From assembly GCA_039621445.1 (NCBI GenBank), contig CP154955.1, positions 21,503,823 through 21,567,822 on the forward strand: DNA of 64,000 nucleotides. Reading direction: 5' to 3'. The translations under genes and the position numbers were made by a program. Under the pieces are notes generated by a model. It ran no database searches and was not told where the DNA came from. It saw only the letters and a program-made list of their open reading frames with translations. Below are positions 32,901 to 36,424 of the stretch, piece after piece (within the stretch, counting starts at the first letter, position 1; each line of letters opens with the position of its first letter). The stretch is from Euglena gracilis (lineage: Eukaryota; Euglenida; Euglenophyceae; Euglenales).

Positions 32901-33606
32901 CCCCCGGCCGGGGACTTCGGCTGCCCAAATAATATACCACCCCCCCTGCCGGACCCCAGAGAGGGAAATCGAGCAAGGCAGAAAGTGCTCAATTTCTGAC
33001 CAAAAACAACACAAAACAACAGCAAAATTGACTGGTACCAAAATTTTATGGCAGCACCAACCTAAAACAAAGTATCAAAAATGTGCAAGATGCAGAAAAT
33101 GTGGGCTTTTTGGGTGGGTCTTTTGGCGTTCAAAATTTTTTCAATCATAATACTACTGATCATAATACCCAAATAATACATCCCCCTCCCTGGCCCCGGA
33201 CTTCGGCTGTCCAAAATAATATACCCCTGGGTATATCATTTGGGGTGGTGTTATATTTTATTATAATAAAATATATTTATTTATTCTATTATATATATTA
33301 TATTAATGTTTCATTATTATATTTTTTCCCTCCGGGTGGATCTCTGTTTTGGCCAAGGTCATTTTTTTTCCAAGTCCAATTTTTCTCACCCAATTCACTC
33401 CTGCCCCAATTCCCGCCACTGGTATCTTGCTCAGATGGACAACACTCCGTTTGATTTCCCTCTCCAGGCCAGCAGCCTCGATGCAGCGCAGGTGCTGCAC
33501 AACGTGGAGGAATACCTGTCCGAGGTGCGGAGCTGTGCGAAGCTGACCCCAACCGCGCACCACCGCCCGAAGGACACCCTGGTCCTGGACTCCCAGGACC
33601 TTGCGG
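3335..33606 (+). CDS. multi-exon gene: mucin-like single-pass membrane protein
   Basis: This is the span of the gene model; exons are listed separately. Some 30 exons encode a Thr/Pro/Ser repeat (PTxTxTxT, SPTxT, SGTAT) expected to be heavily O-glycosylated and extended. A single transmembrane helix in the exon at 27451 is followed by RHRRR, then by a tail with acidic and polybasic segments. Splice phases agree between most adjacent exons; from 14182 to 20278 every junction is phase 2 to 1. The organisation suggests a type I surface protein, for example a cell-coat or adhesion molecule, but ligand and role cannot be read. The start codon and signal peptide were not found. Introns hold most of the transposable elements. 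It might be two genes merged, with a break somewhere around 21-24 kb or after 28 kb. Confidence 0.6.
3366..4504. other. intron with repeat debris
   Basis: Contains runs of C and two related blocks (about 3580-3670 and 3780-3860) that both carry 'gccagct' next to a 'ggatcct/gggtcct' motif. No exon is supported. Confidence 0.35.
4505..4654 (+). CDS. P/T-repeat exon
   Basis: Acceptor cacttcttgcag, donor CACA|gtatgt. The 49 whole codons read TATTTHTAVPTRTFTPTD and similar, with the PTxT period. It enters with one base and leaves two (CA) that form Gln with the first G of the next exon. Confidence 0.7.
4918..5005 (+). CDS. P/T-repeat exon
   Basis: Acceptor cctcccacag, donor CTGACG|gtgtgc. It encodes TITFIPTRTASPTLTVIPTH and continues the period of the previous exon. 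It ends in phase 0. Confidence 0.7.
5158..5423 (+). CDS. P/T-repeat exon
   Basis: Acceptor gttcctctgcag, phase 0. It encodes 88 codons beginning RSRTPTPTASPSITITPSPS. The donor CG|gtcaca is weak but is the in-phase choice for the next exon. GTG or GTC sites some 15-30 bases downstream are alternatives. Confidence 0.65.
5591..5657 (+). CDS. P/T-repeat exon
   Basis: A small exon after caagttatag, encoding ILPGPTSTATVTCTLSSTRS and ending AGC|gtcagt in phase 0. The acceptor is poor in pyrimidines, so the start may shift by a few bases. Confidence 0.55.
5941..6051 (+). CDS. P/T-repeat exon, 5' neighbour of the transposon intron
   Basis: Acceptor cctccggtttgcag, phase 0, 37 codons, with MLPTATSTATATRTMTLLPT inside. 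It ends CAG|gtttcg. The last three bases, CAG, are also the first three of the family A element at 6049, so the element's end provides the splice donor. Confidence 0.7.
6049..6357 (+). mobile_element. family A TIR element forming an intron (introner-like)
   Basis: The left end CAGGTTTCGATATAAGG and right end CCTTTTATCGAAGCCTG are inverted repeats with few mismatches. They coincide with the exon borders: GT of the intron is bases 4-5 of the left TIR, and AG comes from the right TIR. Seven element bases stay in the exons (CAG and CCTG); with an 8-bp target duplication this would add 15 bases and keep the frame. The flanking 8-mers CTGCCAGC and CCACCACC match at only 5 of 8, so the duplication is decayed or absent. 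The inside shares the 'caaaatggcatttttggtcg' block with other copies. Confidence 0.7.
6354..6479 (+). CDS. P/T-repeat exon, 3' neighbour of the transposon intron
   Basis: Starts after ...ttttatcgaag, inside the right end of the family A element, in phase 0. It encodes PATTPTSTSTHTQTSTSTVL and continues to AAT|gtccca. The donor is weak; the end could be earlier. Confidence 0.6.
6480..6885. other. intron sequence before the 2.1-kb element
   Basis: Contains open but uncharacteristic frames and C/G runs. A perfect short inverted repeat (tggtctgcag...ctgcagacca) lies at 6841-6866. No exon is called. Confidence 0.35.
6930..7020. repeat. AAGGTTTTTT tandem array, left end of family D element
   Basis: Several imperfect copies of a 10-bp unit. 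A second array in the same orientation lies at 8868-9012, just inside the other end of the element. Confidence 0.7.
7120..7375. mobile_element. nested short TIR element
   Basis: The left end CAGGGCGGTCCATGAGGGAC and right end GTCCCTGATGGACCGCCCTG are a 20-bp inverted repeat with one mismatch. It lies inside the family D element. The flanking 8-mers differ (CATGGGAT, ACCCGTGC). Inside is a 'ttttaggca' tandem stretch (about 7150-7215). Confidence 0.65.
7972..8607 (-). CDS. ORF inside the 2.1-kb element, unrecognised
   Basis: A 211-codon open frame of mixed composition. The N-terminal half (QLQQKLHEQQKK, then QQLEERLSRLDQ) looks able to form a coiled coil. The C-terminal half is Lys/Phe/Asn-rich and may simply be AT-rich read-through. 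It has no transposase motif I recognise. It could be a captured gene fragment carried by the element, or chance. Confidence 0.3.
   Translation of the reverse strand: MQLQQKLHEQQKKSRFGTIYYTGAVSHTCHSISSSETVRSPIERRFREFFPLFFAQARESFGPRTYVQQLEERLSRLDQKPCHCGEIPAEFACFHTQNLEYCKVGLIICNNSGKMTQWISEPQSRICRPAKKKSCPHTLQPKIKEKGILAGENFLKNTLKNEPKMHGWFFDGKLHFPKKPQSNFTDTFPLSNLLDFQWHFSCFKNLSNSKF
8868..9012. repeat. AAGGTTTTTT tandem array, right end of family D element
   Basis: Repeated 10-bp units interrupted by 'catcacggggaag...cttccccggggtgat', which could itself form a hairpin. Confidence 0.65.
9166..9360. repeat. (CATAGT)n hexanucleotide microsatellite
   Basis: More than 30 nearly perfect units with one CATGGT variant. 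It ends about 20 bases before the 3' splice site of the next exon, where a pyrimidine tract would be expected. It generates artificial ORFs on both strands. Confidence 0.95.
9380..9540 (+). CDS. P/T-repeat exon
   Basis: Starts in phase 0 after gacccgaag and encodes SPTRTETLTSTGTSTRTRTA and more of the same period, ending ACGAG|gtttct with two bases left. The acceptor is preceded by the hexanucleotide microsatellite instead of a pyrimidine tract. Confidence 0.65.
9541..11018. other. intron, AT-rich
   Basis: About 1.5 kb with no exon or clear repeat. The composition shifts to very AT-rich between 10140 and 10480. Confidence 0.4.
11019..11096 (+). CDS. P/T-repeat exon, 3' end uncertain
   Basis: Acceptor ccttgctctgcag; it takes one base in (forming Ser with AG of the previous exon) and encodes SASGTASQTTTLTALPTQTP. 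No GT lies in the stretch before an in-frame TGA near 11110, so the donor may be non-canonical (GC or GA), or this exon may be non-functional. Confidence 0.5.
11595..11725 (+). CDS. P/T-repeat exon
   Basis: Acceptor attgcaaggcag; it encodes APTVSASATATLTPLPTHTA and more. Two donors are possible, ACCA|gtacag (11725) or TCAAG|gttctg (11738). The first fits the phase of the next exon. Confidence 0.6.
11810..12157. mobile_element. family B TIR element, 348 bp, perfect 8-bp TSD
   Basis: Ends CAGGCATTTGCTTTAGG and, inverted, CAGGCATTTGCTTAAAG. Flanked by GCAGGAAG on both sides (11802-11809 and 12158-12165). Inside are C/G runs and two 'ctagtcca' motifs. It has no coding capacity, so it is a MITE sitting in an intron of the mucin-like gene. 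Confidence 0.9.
12166..12804. other. intron remainder
   Basis: AT-rich sequence without a recognised exon or repeat. Confidence 0.35.
12805..12944 (+). CDS. P/T-repeat exon
   Basis: Acceptor aactccggcag, two bases in, then TMSSTLTAVPTGTPTPTATG. The consensus-like donor GGG|gtaagg at 12944 is phase 0. The alternative CTTT|gtaaat at 12921 fits the following exon better. Confidence 0.6.
12934..13300 (+). repeat. duplicated exon-end/intron module, copy 1
   Basis: Shares with 14446-14762 the run from 'gtaaggagtgtcc' through 'ggcattctccaca', 'ctttcag', 'cagtcattttt' and 'ccagtggtcg' to 'gttgccccaaacccac'. The two copies differ by indels and substitutions. It begins at the end of a P/T exon, so an exon plus intron start appears to have been duplicated. 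Confidence 0.75.
13424..13614 (+). CDS. P/T-repeat exon
   Basis: Encodes TATITPSLSATVSHSMTRTG and more, ending ACG|gtgtgc like the exon at 5005. The acceptor is either acccccacag (13424) or, in the same frame, tttttgcacag at 13359, which would add 21 residues. Confidence 0.6.
13615..14181. other. intron with C-like element debris
   Basis: Contains a CAGGATTTTTTTTTTAGAG end resembling family C near 13718, C/G runs and a T14 run. I could not find a matching right end. Confidence 0.4.
14182..14453 (+). CDS. P/T-repeat exon
   Basis: Acceptor ctgtgcctccag, phase 0; it encodes PTAVPTATGSPTATLTTTST and on to a less repetitive end. Donor CGCAG|gtaagg is consensus and leaves AG, which the next exon completes as Ser. 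Confidence 0.65.
14446..14762 (+). repeat. duplicated exon-end/intron module, copy 2
   Basis: Second copy of the module described at 12934-13300. It is about 50 bases shorter. Confidence 0.75.
14821..15399. mobile_element. family A-like TIR element without TSD
   Basis: The left end GTGGTTCAATACAAGGAGG and right end CCTCCCTTGTATTGAACCCT are inverted repeats close to the family A ends (TTCGATATAAGG). The flanks do not match. The interior has the C/G runs and 'tttttgg' blocks typical of the family and includes further palindromic tracts. Confidence 0.5.
15669..15779 (+). CDS. P/T-repeat exon
   Basis: Acceptor actctgccctcag, one base in, two out (GG|gtgtct). It encodes PSETGSQTGTSSASSSSTSS and ends TRTPTPTG. 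From here to 20278 all exons have the same phase pattern. Confidence 0.65.
16154..16515. repeat. (CATA)n/(CGTA)n/(CA)n microsatellite
   Basis: About 300 bases of tetranucleotide repeat with blocks of CGTA inside CATA, then TATA and CACA runs. It produces long Tyr/His/Thr and Tyr/Val/Cys/Met ORFs on both strands that are not genes. Confidence 0.95.
16877..17128 (+). CDS. P/T-repeat exon, duplicated copy 1
   Basis: Acceptor ccgctgcaccag, one base in, two out (GG|gtgcgc), 252 nt. It encodes SGTLSATPSGTATATVSCTL and on to TRTG. By eye it differs from the exon at 18782-19033 at four bases, two of them changing Leu to Pro. The shared block starts about 27 bases upstream in the intron. Confidence 0.75.
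17129..17522. other. intron
   Basis: AT-rich, with no exon or repeat recognised. Confidence 0.35.
17523..17684 (+). CDS. P/T-repeat exon
   Basis: Acceptor tttgtgtacccgcag; it encodes SATGTRTQTTSPTRTLSPSA and ends TPTG in phase 2 (GG|gttctt). Confidence 0.7.
17685..18781. other. intron with a small TIR-like block
   Basis: Around 18533-18622, CCCCAAAAAATAAGACCC and GGGTCTTATTTTTGGGG form an inverted repeat. A related pair of ends flanks 43.99-44.39 kb. The block contains 'cttccagcaac'. No exon is called. Confidence 0.45.
18782..19033 (+). CDS. P/T-repeat exon, duplicated copy 2
   Basis: Same length, phases and almost the same sequence as 16877-17128 (4 differences in 252). It encodes SGTPSATPSGTATATVSCTP and more. 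The two copies flank the exon at 17523, consistent with a tandem duplication that kept the frame. Confidence 0.75.
19034..20068. other. intron
   Basis: Holds a CTAT/CTGT short run near 19500-19540 and two copies of 'cgaccacccccc...ggtcgggggttgcagg' at 19757-19829. Similar sequence recurs near 50.9 kb. Confidence 0.4.
20069..20278 (+). CDS. P/T-repeat exon
   Basis: Acceptor tggcatgttcag, one base in, two out (GG|gtcctc). It encodes SATSSATATPTPVPTATATP and on to TSRTG. Confidence 0.7.
20297..20668. mobile_element. family B TIR element, 372 bp, perfect 8-bp TSD
   Basis: The left end CAGGGCGTTGGTTGCTTAAG and inverted right end CAGGGCGTTGCTTAAAG. Flanked by CAAGGGAC at 20289-20296 and 20669-20676. 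It inserted 18 bases beyond the splice donor of the preceding exon. Confidence 0.9.
20958..21040 (+). CDS. P/T-repeat exon, 3' end uncertain
   Basis: Acceptor gtctcttctttcag, one base in; it encodes STASLTPSSTTTCSESATAT. Possible donors A|gtgaat (20998) or A|gtccaa (21040) do not fit the next exon's phase, so another exon may lie between. Confidence 0.5.
21041..21972. other. intron
   Basis: AT-rich, with Phe-rich open stretches near 21360-21560. No exon or repeat was recognised. Confidence 0.35.
21973..22071 (+). CDS. P/T-repeat exon
   Basis: Acceptor catccccgacgcag, phase 0; it encodes TTTGTATRTATPSPTPSDLP and ends GGC|gttcct. An in-frame TGA lies upstream, which limits the start. Confidence 0.6.
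22176..22449 (+). CDS. P/T-repeat exon
   Basis: After cgcggcccagcag, phase 0; it encodes ATATPVPTATASPSPSRTAS and on to GQGSPC. The intron before it is only about 100 bases. Donor CCTT|gtcggc is weak. Confidence 0.6.
22933..23055 (+). CDS. P/T-repeat exon
   Basis: After cctctctgcacag; it encodes SRTATLTPSNSGSATDSPTA. The donor is unclear: GGCG|gtgcac (23055) fits the next exon. Confidence 0.5.
23263..23415 (+). CDS. P/T-repeat exon
   Basis: After cggcccatccag (an alternative acceptor lies at 23244); it encodes LLGTATRSGSGTTSLTASVS and on to TASPTG. Donor ACAG|gttcgc. Confidence 0.6.
23570..23830. repeat. dispersed repeat, copy 1
   Basis: Matches 32945-33215 imperfectly: shared runs include 'ctcaatttc', 'caaaattgac', 'tcaaaaatgtgcaa' and 'ccggac/cttcgg' followed by AATAATAT stretches. 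It lies in an intron. Confidence 0.6.
23945..24055 (+). CDS. P/T-repeat exon
   Basis: After gatgtgtcgatttcag, phase 0; it includes TCIPTFTHTPTRTARATRTT and ends AAT|gtatgc. The start could instead be at 23974 or 23987, after other in-frame AGs. Confidence 0.55.
24281..24358 (+). CDS. P/T-repeat exon
   Basis: Phase 0 after cacacacaag; it encodes KPIPSPPTVTASPSASLTRS and more. Donor CCC|gttccc is weak. Confidence 0.5.
24485..24700. repeat. dispersed repeat, copy 1
   Basis: Shares 'gacgaaattttgtccagga', 'ttttgttccaaa' and 'tttgcttagaat' with 48850-49030. A 'cggcgc' motif lies in both. Confidence 0.65.
24701..25559. other. intron
   Basis: C/G runs and AT-rich sequence; no exon is called. Confidence 0.35.
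25560..25668 (+). CDS. P/T-repeat exon
   Basis: After ccacccctcag, phase 0; it encodes AAVSRKAPFPTRTSTATPSN and more, ending ACCG|gtgtgc. It leaves one base that forms Ala with the next exon. Confidence 0.65.
25846..26162 (+). CDS. P/T-repeat exon
   Basis: Acceptor ccctccctcccag, two bases in; it encodes TPSRTGSSTTTLSASSSRSA and about 100 residues in all. Donor AAC|gtgtgc, or ACG|gtgaca some 50 bases earlier. Confidence 0.65.
26356..26649 (+). CDS. P/T-rich exon(s), boundaries uncertain
   Basis: Open from a poor acceptor (aagccag). It encodes Ser/Thr/Pro-rich sequence including CQPTTTSSPSATCSVSIRSL and SPSRTLSPSSTLPPTPSASP. A consensus donor GCT|gtgagt at 26535 may split it into two exons. 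Confidence 0.45.
26734..26920. repeat. (CA)n microsatellite with CACG block
   Basis: A dinucleotide run of about 187 bases with a central stretch of (ACGCAC) units. It lies in the intron just after a P/T exon. Confidence 0.95.
27039..27216 (+). CDS. P/T-repeat exon, last of the ectodomain
   Basis: After cccccggcacag, two bases in; it encodes SRSPSHTHTATITLTPSQQP and more, ending KPSEVQFQE with donor AAAG|gtttgc. The two bases left (AG) join C of the next exon as Ser. Confidence 0.65.
27451..27724 (+). CDS. transmembrane exon of the mucin-like protein
   Basis: Acceptor caattgccgctcag, donor TTG|gtgagt (consensus). Ser/Pro-rich juxtamembrane residues precede a hydrophobic run, PLIPIIAACAGGGFALAAGG, then LWYGC and the basic stop RHRRR, the pattern of a single-pass type I membrane protein. 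The remainder is an Arg/Pro/Ala-rich start of the cytoplasmic tail. This exon is the main evidence that the repeat region is extracellular. Confidence 0.75.
27905..28081 (+). CDS. cytoplasmic-tail exon
   Basis: Acceptor ttttttttgcag, phase 0; it encodes SFRLSVGDSDGSAEAAAGAG, a PTPPPPG run and RGTIYAVPREPSEDWSDSG. YAVP and the Pro-rich run are possible adaptor-binding sites, by inference only. Donor GGA|gtacgc. Confidence 0.65.
28082..28939. other. intron
   Basis: AT-rich, with no repeat recognised. A short (ACAAACAA) run lies near 28146-28162. Confidence 0.35.
28940..29015 (+). CDS. cytoplasmic-tail exon
   Basis: Acceptor atttcccacctgcag, consensus donor ATTG|gtaagt. It encodes MVMMKSDVSCVKMPQPNQIT and more in the only open frame, which is the one demanded by the previous exon. 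It leaves G, completed by AT of the next exon as Asp. Confidence 0.65.
29282..29373 (+). CDS. cytoplasmic-tail exon, acidic cluster
   Basis: After gtgtccaaggcag; it encodes ALGFPGLGAKQ followed by EEDEEDEDDEE. The donor is GAG|gtacat (29349) or GAG|gtaatt (29373), both phase 0. Confidence 0.65.
29374..30005. other. intron
   Basis: No repeat or further exon recognised. Confidence 0.35.
30006..30092 (+). CDS. putative exon, Arg-rich
   Basis: After tgcggtgcgccacag, phase 0; it encodes SYRHRYGVAATRQGSLRRQC and more, ending GGGAAG|gtgtgc. The GC-rich third positions fit the gene, but there is no domain. Confidence 0.5.
30303..30467 (+). CDS. putative exon
   Basis: After gtcccatcgcag, phase 0, 55 codons including MEGVVLERSRGLKLMMEVPQ and an acidic PAEEDDPVP. 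Donor CAG|gtgcgc. A second frame (CNLRPIAAFGAEADGGRR) is also open; I prefer the first for phase. Confidence 0.5.
30468..32089. other. intron with fold-back
   Basis: About 1.6 kb. It holds G-runs around 31390-31700 and the nested inverted repeats at 31961-32042. No exon is called. Confidence 0.35.
31961..32042. repeat. nested inverted repeat (hairpin)
   Basis: Inner arms GTGTCGTTGACAC and GTGTCAACGACAC (31979-31991, 31999-32011) are perfect with a 7-base loop. Outer arms CTTGTCCAAGAC and GTCTTGGACAGG extend the fold. It lies about 50 bases before the next exon. Confidence 0.8.
32090..32197 (+). CDS. putative exon, polybasic
   Basis: After catcctgcgcggcag, phase 0; it encodes TNHLGITAEGAERGAERLKG followed by KKKRRSSRLRRRLELE. 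The basic block could be a nuclear localisation or membrane-lipid contact signal, by inference. Donor GAG|gtgccg. Confidence 0.6.
32945..33215. repeat. dispersed repeat, copy 2
   Basis: Imperfect second copy of 23570-23830. It also contains two nearly identical blocks, 'ccccggacttcggctg.ccaaa', at about 32905 and 33205. Confidence 0.55.
33468..33606 (+). CDS. putative exon
   Basis: After tttgatttccctctccag, phase 0; it encodes ASSLDAAQVLHNVEEYLSEV and about 46 codons in all, a helix-like, well-mixed composition. An in-frame acceptor at 33435 would add 11 residues beginning with Met, so a separate gene start here is possible. Donor GCGG|gtgtgt. Confidence 0.6.
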
Positions 33607-34064
33607 GTGTGTCGGGGGGTCCTCTGGCACTCCCTGTTACACTCCTTGTTGGGGAGGGGAAGTTGGACAGGATGCAAATATGTTTGGGACTCAAAATTAT
33701 ATTTGTTTTGACATTGGAATTTGGTTCAAATTTTTTTGGAAATTCACTTTTTGTTCTATTTCTCCCTCTTTGCAGTTTTCGCACAGGATGGTTGATGCTG
33801 AGAACCCAGTCTTTTCGTTTCTTTCTCTTCGGTTTTTCATTGGAGTTTGTAAATTTTGCACTTTTTGGGGGTTTTTCAGTCGAGAATCTTAGAATTGGGC
33901 GTCAATAGCAAAATATTCCTTAAAAATATATATTCACCAGTTTCCACCAATTTCGGCAGGTGCCTTGGATTTCGCATTCGAAATTTTGTTCACATATGTA
34001 TTTTTTAATAAATTCCTCCATTCATAATTATTCTTACCAATCAACAATTTGGGCTTTTGCACAG

Positions 34065-34184
34065 TTTTGTCCGTCCAGGACAGGCAGATCCTCAAGGGAG
34101 GGCTTTATTTTTCGTTCATTCAAAACCTAAAGAACCCCTCTCAGGCGAAAGGGCTGGACAAAGGGGTCGGTCTGGGGCTCGAAC
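34065..34184 (+). CDS. putative exon
   Basis: After ggcttttgcacag, in the phase required by the previous exon; it encodes LSVQDRQILKGGLYFSFIQN and more. The donor GAAC|gtagtc is only one of several weak choices. Confidence 0.45.
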
Positions 34185-34871
34185 GTAGTCGAAAATTAGC
34201 AGCCAAAAACAACACAGTTGTTGATGGGGTGGATCTTAGGCGGCCGGATTCGCACTTAAGCCTTTTTATTTTTATTTGCGCACTTGCGCGCATTTACGAT
34301 TTTTTTGATTGTGCTTTGATTCGGCTGTGAAGGTCATGGGGTTTTGAAAACACGGTGACAAGAGAGTGCAAGAAATGAGCAAAATTCTGATTTTGGCTGG
34401 GAGACCCCCGGAACTTTGGAGAAAAATGGTGTTTTTGAGGTGTACCAAAATGGACTTTGTACGTCGAAACCCCCGTGACCTTGCCGGCCCAAAGGGAAAA
34501 AATGACAAAAAAAACACCATAGGAACGGGACCTTTACTGCCCTTGTTGCTCCTTTGTGCTGTGTCCCTGGGTGTGTCCGAGCTGCCGGCGGTGTGCGTCC
34601 TGGGTGTTTGCCGGACTGCGTTGCTTGCGGCGCCTTGGTGTGGTGTTTGGGGAGGAAGTGCCGGGGGGTGTGAGTGTGGTGTGACCAAGCCGGCGGGAAG
34701 GACACAGGGGAAGGAAGGTAAGTGCGGGGTGTTTGGCAAGGGATGTGCAGAGGGTGAAAAAATGGGGTCCACAGGGAATAAAGGGGACAAAGGAGCCTGG
34801 TGTCTCACACCCGGCTTGTACCTGGGACCCGCACAACCAGTTGTGTGGCAAAGAACCCTACAGGAGAAGCT

Positions 34872-34945
34872 AAACACTGGAAGGGCAAAATTGTGTTGAT
34901 GCGCGCAATTGCGCGCATCAACACAATTTTTCCCTTCCAGTGTTT
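34872..34945. repeat. 74-bp spacer-free palindrome
   Basis: Two 37-base arms with one mismatch meet at GCGCGCAATTGCGCGC with no spacer. The sequence can form a cruciform or a very stable RNA hairpin. Confidence 0.9.
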
Positions 34946-35550
34946 GGCTTTGGTACCCATGAACTGACGCCGTTGAAAAACGGTGTGAGAAAGGAGCCGT
35001 GGGTGCGCAGACCAAGTTGGTGGGTTTGTCACAAAATTGACACGCAAATAAACAACTAAAAAAAAAAACAGTTCCACCAGGAGTGTTTTCTTTTTGCAAT
35101 TTCGGATTTCCTTGCACAAGAAACTTTTTTTTCTGACCCAATTTCATCGATTTTGTGATTTCGCATATCTTTGGTGGTTTCTGTTCCTCATTTTCTTTGG
35201 GTCATTGTTGTGCGGAGGAGAGGGTTATTATTATTATTGGGGGGTTGATTTTGGTTCTCAAAGGAGTGGATCTGGGAATCTCATCATTTTTTTTGAATTA
35301 GATGGGGGAAGGTCCGACCATGGATACAATCAACACCTGCGTGACCCCTCCCCCGGGTATTGAGTGAGCGTTGGATTGTTGAAAATGTGTAGAATATGAC
35401 AGTTTTGAATTGTCTCCAAAAAACAGGGTAAGTTCATAGATATTCATAAATTTTCACAGGTATCTTCACCCTCTGCCAGCCTCCCAAACCGTACAAATCC
35501 CTGAAATCCCTGAAACCCTCAAGACAAAGCAAAATGTAGTCTTTAACATC

Positions 35551-35641
35551 GAGACAAAACAAAATCAAGTTTTTCTAGACACCTCAATAAGTCAAATGGT
35601 TTTATTGAGGTGTCTAGAAAGACTTGATTTTGTTTTGTCTC
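35551..35641. repeat. 91-bp inverted repeat
   Basis: Arms of about 40 bases (starting GAGACAAAACAAAATCAAG, ending CTTGATTTTGTTTTGTCTC) with very few mismatches and a loop of about 11 bases. Confidence 0.9.
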
Positions 35642-36022
35642 TGTTTATCTATTGGGTTTGGATTTTATGTTGAGCAAAAACACATTCTTGCAATATTGGC
35701 AATATTTTTGGCAATATTTTCTTCAGAGTTGGTAAGGGGGGTCCATTCAAGTTGGATCATCAGAATTTTTGGGCTACACTGGGCCAACTTGTGCCTTTTG
35801 GGGGGCATTTTCGTCCCGCATTTTTGGCCAAAGTTGTTGGTTTCCGATTTTTGAATCAACTCCGACCATAGCGATATTGTTCACGTTTACTCCGCTGTGT
35901 TCCGCACCATCCCACAGAATCCCGCACAAAAAACTGCCAACTCAAAACAGTTGCCACGTTGTTTCCTCCCTCACCCCCCAGTCAAACAACCTGCTTCACT
36001 TGAGGTGTCTCCTCCGCCACAG

Positions 36023-36171
36023 TGCCCCCCATCCATGCAGGCATTCTGTGTGAGGTGCCCGGGGTGGAGGAGAGCGACCCCTGCCCCCAGCCCCGGGGCT
36101 GGTCCAGCGTGGTGGCCCGGGCCGTGGGCGACGATTTCGAGGAGGACGCTGCCCCCCGGCAGACGGACACC
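36023..36171 (+). CDS. putative exon
   Basis: After tctcctccgccacag, two bases in; it encodes PPIHAGILCEVPGVEESDPC and more with GC-rich third positions and acidic stretches (DDFEEDAA). Donor ACC|gttccc, or CA|gtgtgc at 36203. Confidence 0.5.
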
Positions 36172-36424
36172 GTTCCCTTGGCCGCTGCTCCGCTGCCAAG
36201 GCAGTGTGCATTTGGTCCCTGCCCCCCAGAACGGGGAAAGGGGAAAGGCTGGTCCGGGGAGGAGGGGGTTGTTGGCCCACTTGGCGGTAATTGTGAGGAG
36301 GCTTTGCCGACCTTGGGTGGTGTGTGGGGGGGTGAAGGTCGACTCCCACACTGGGCAAAGGCCGGTGAGTGGGAGGGTACTCAAAACAAGGAGCTGGTTG
36401 GGTTGGGGTTCATGAAGGGCCGGA

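Larger units (their letters stand above)
34185..36022. other. intron with two large palindromes
   Basis: Holds the palindromes at 34872-34945 and 35551-35641, described separately. No exon is called. Confidence 0.35.
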
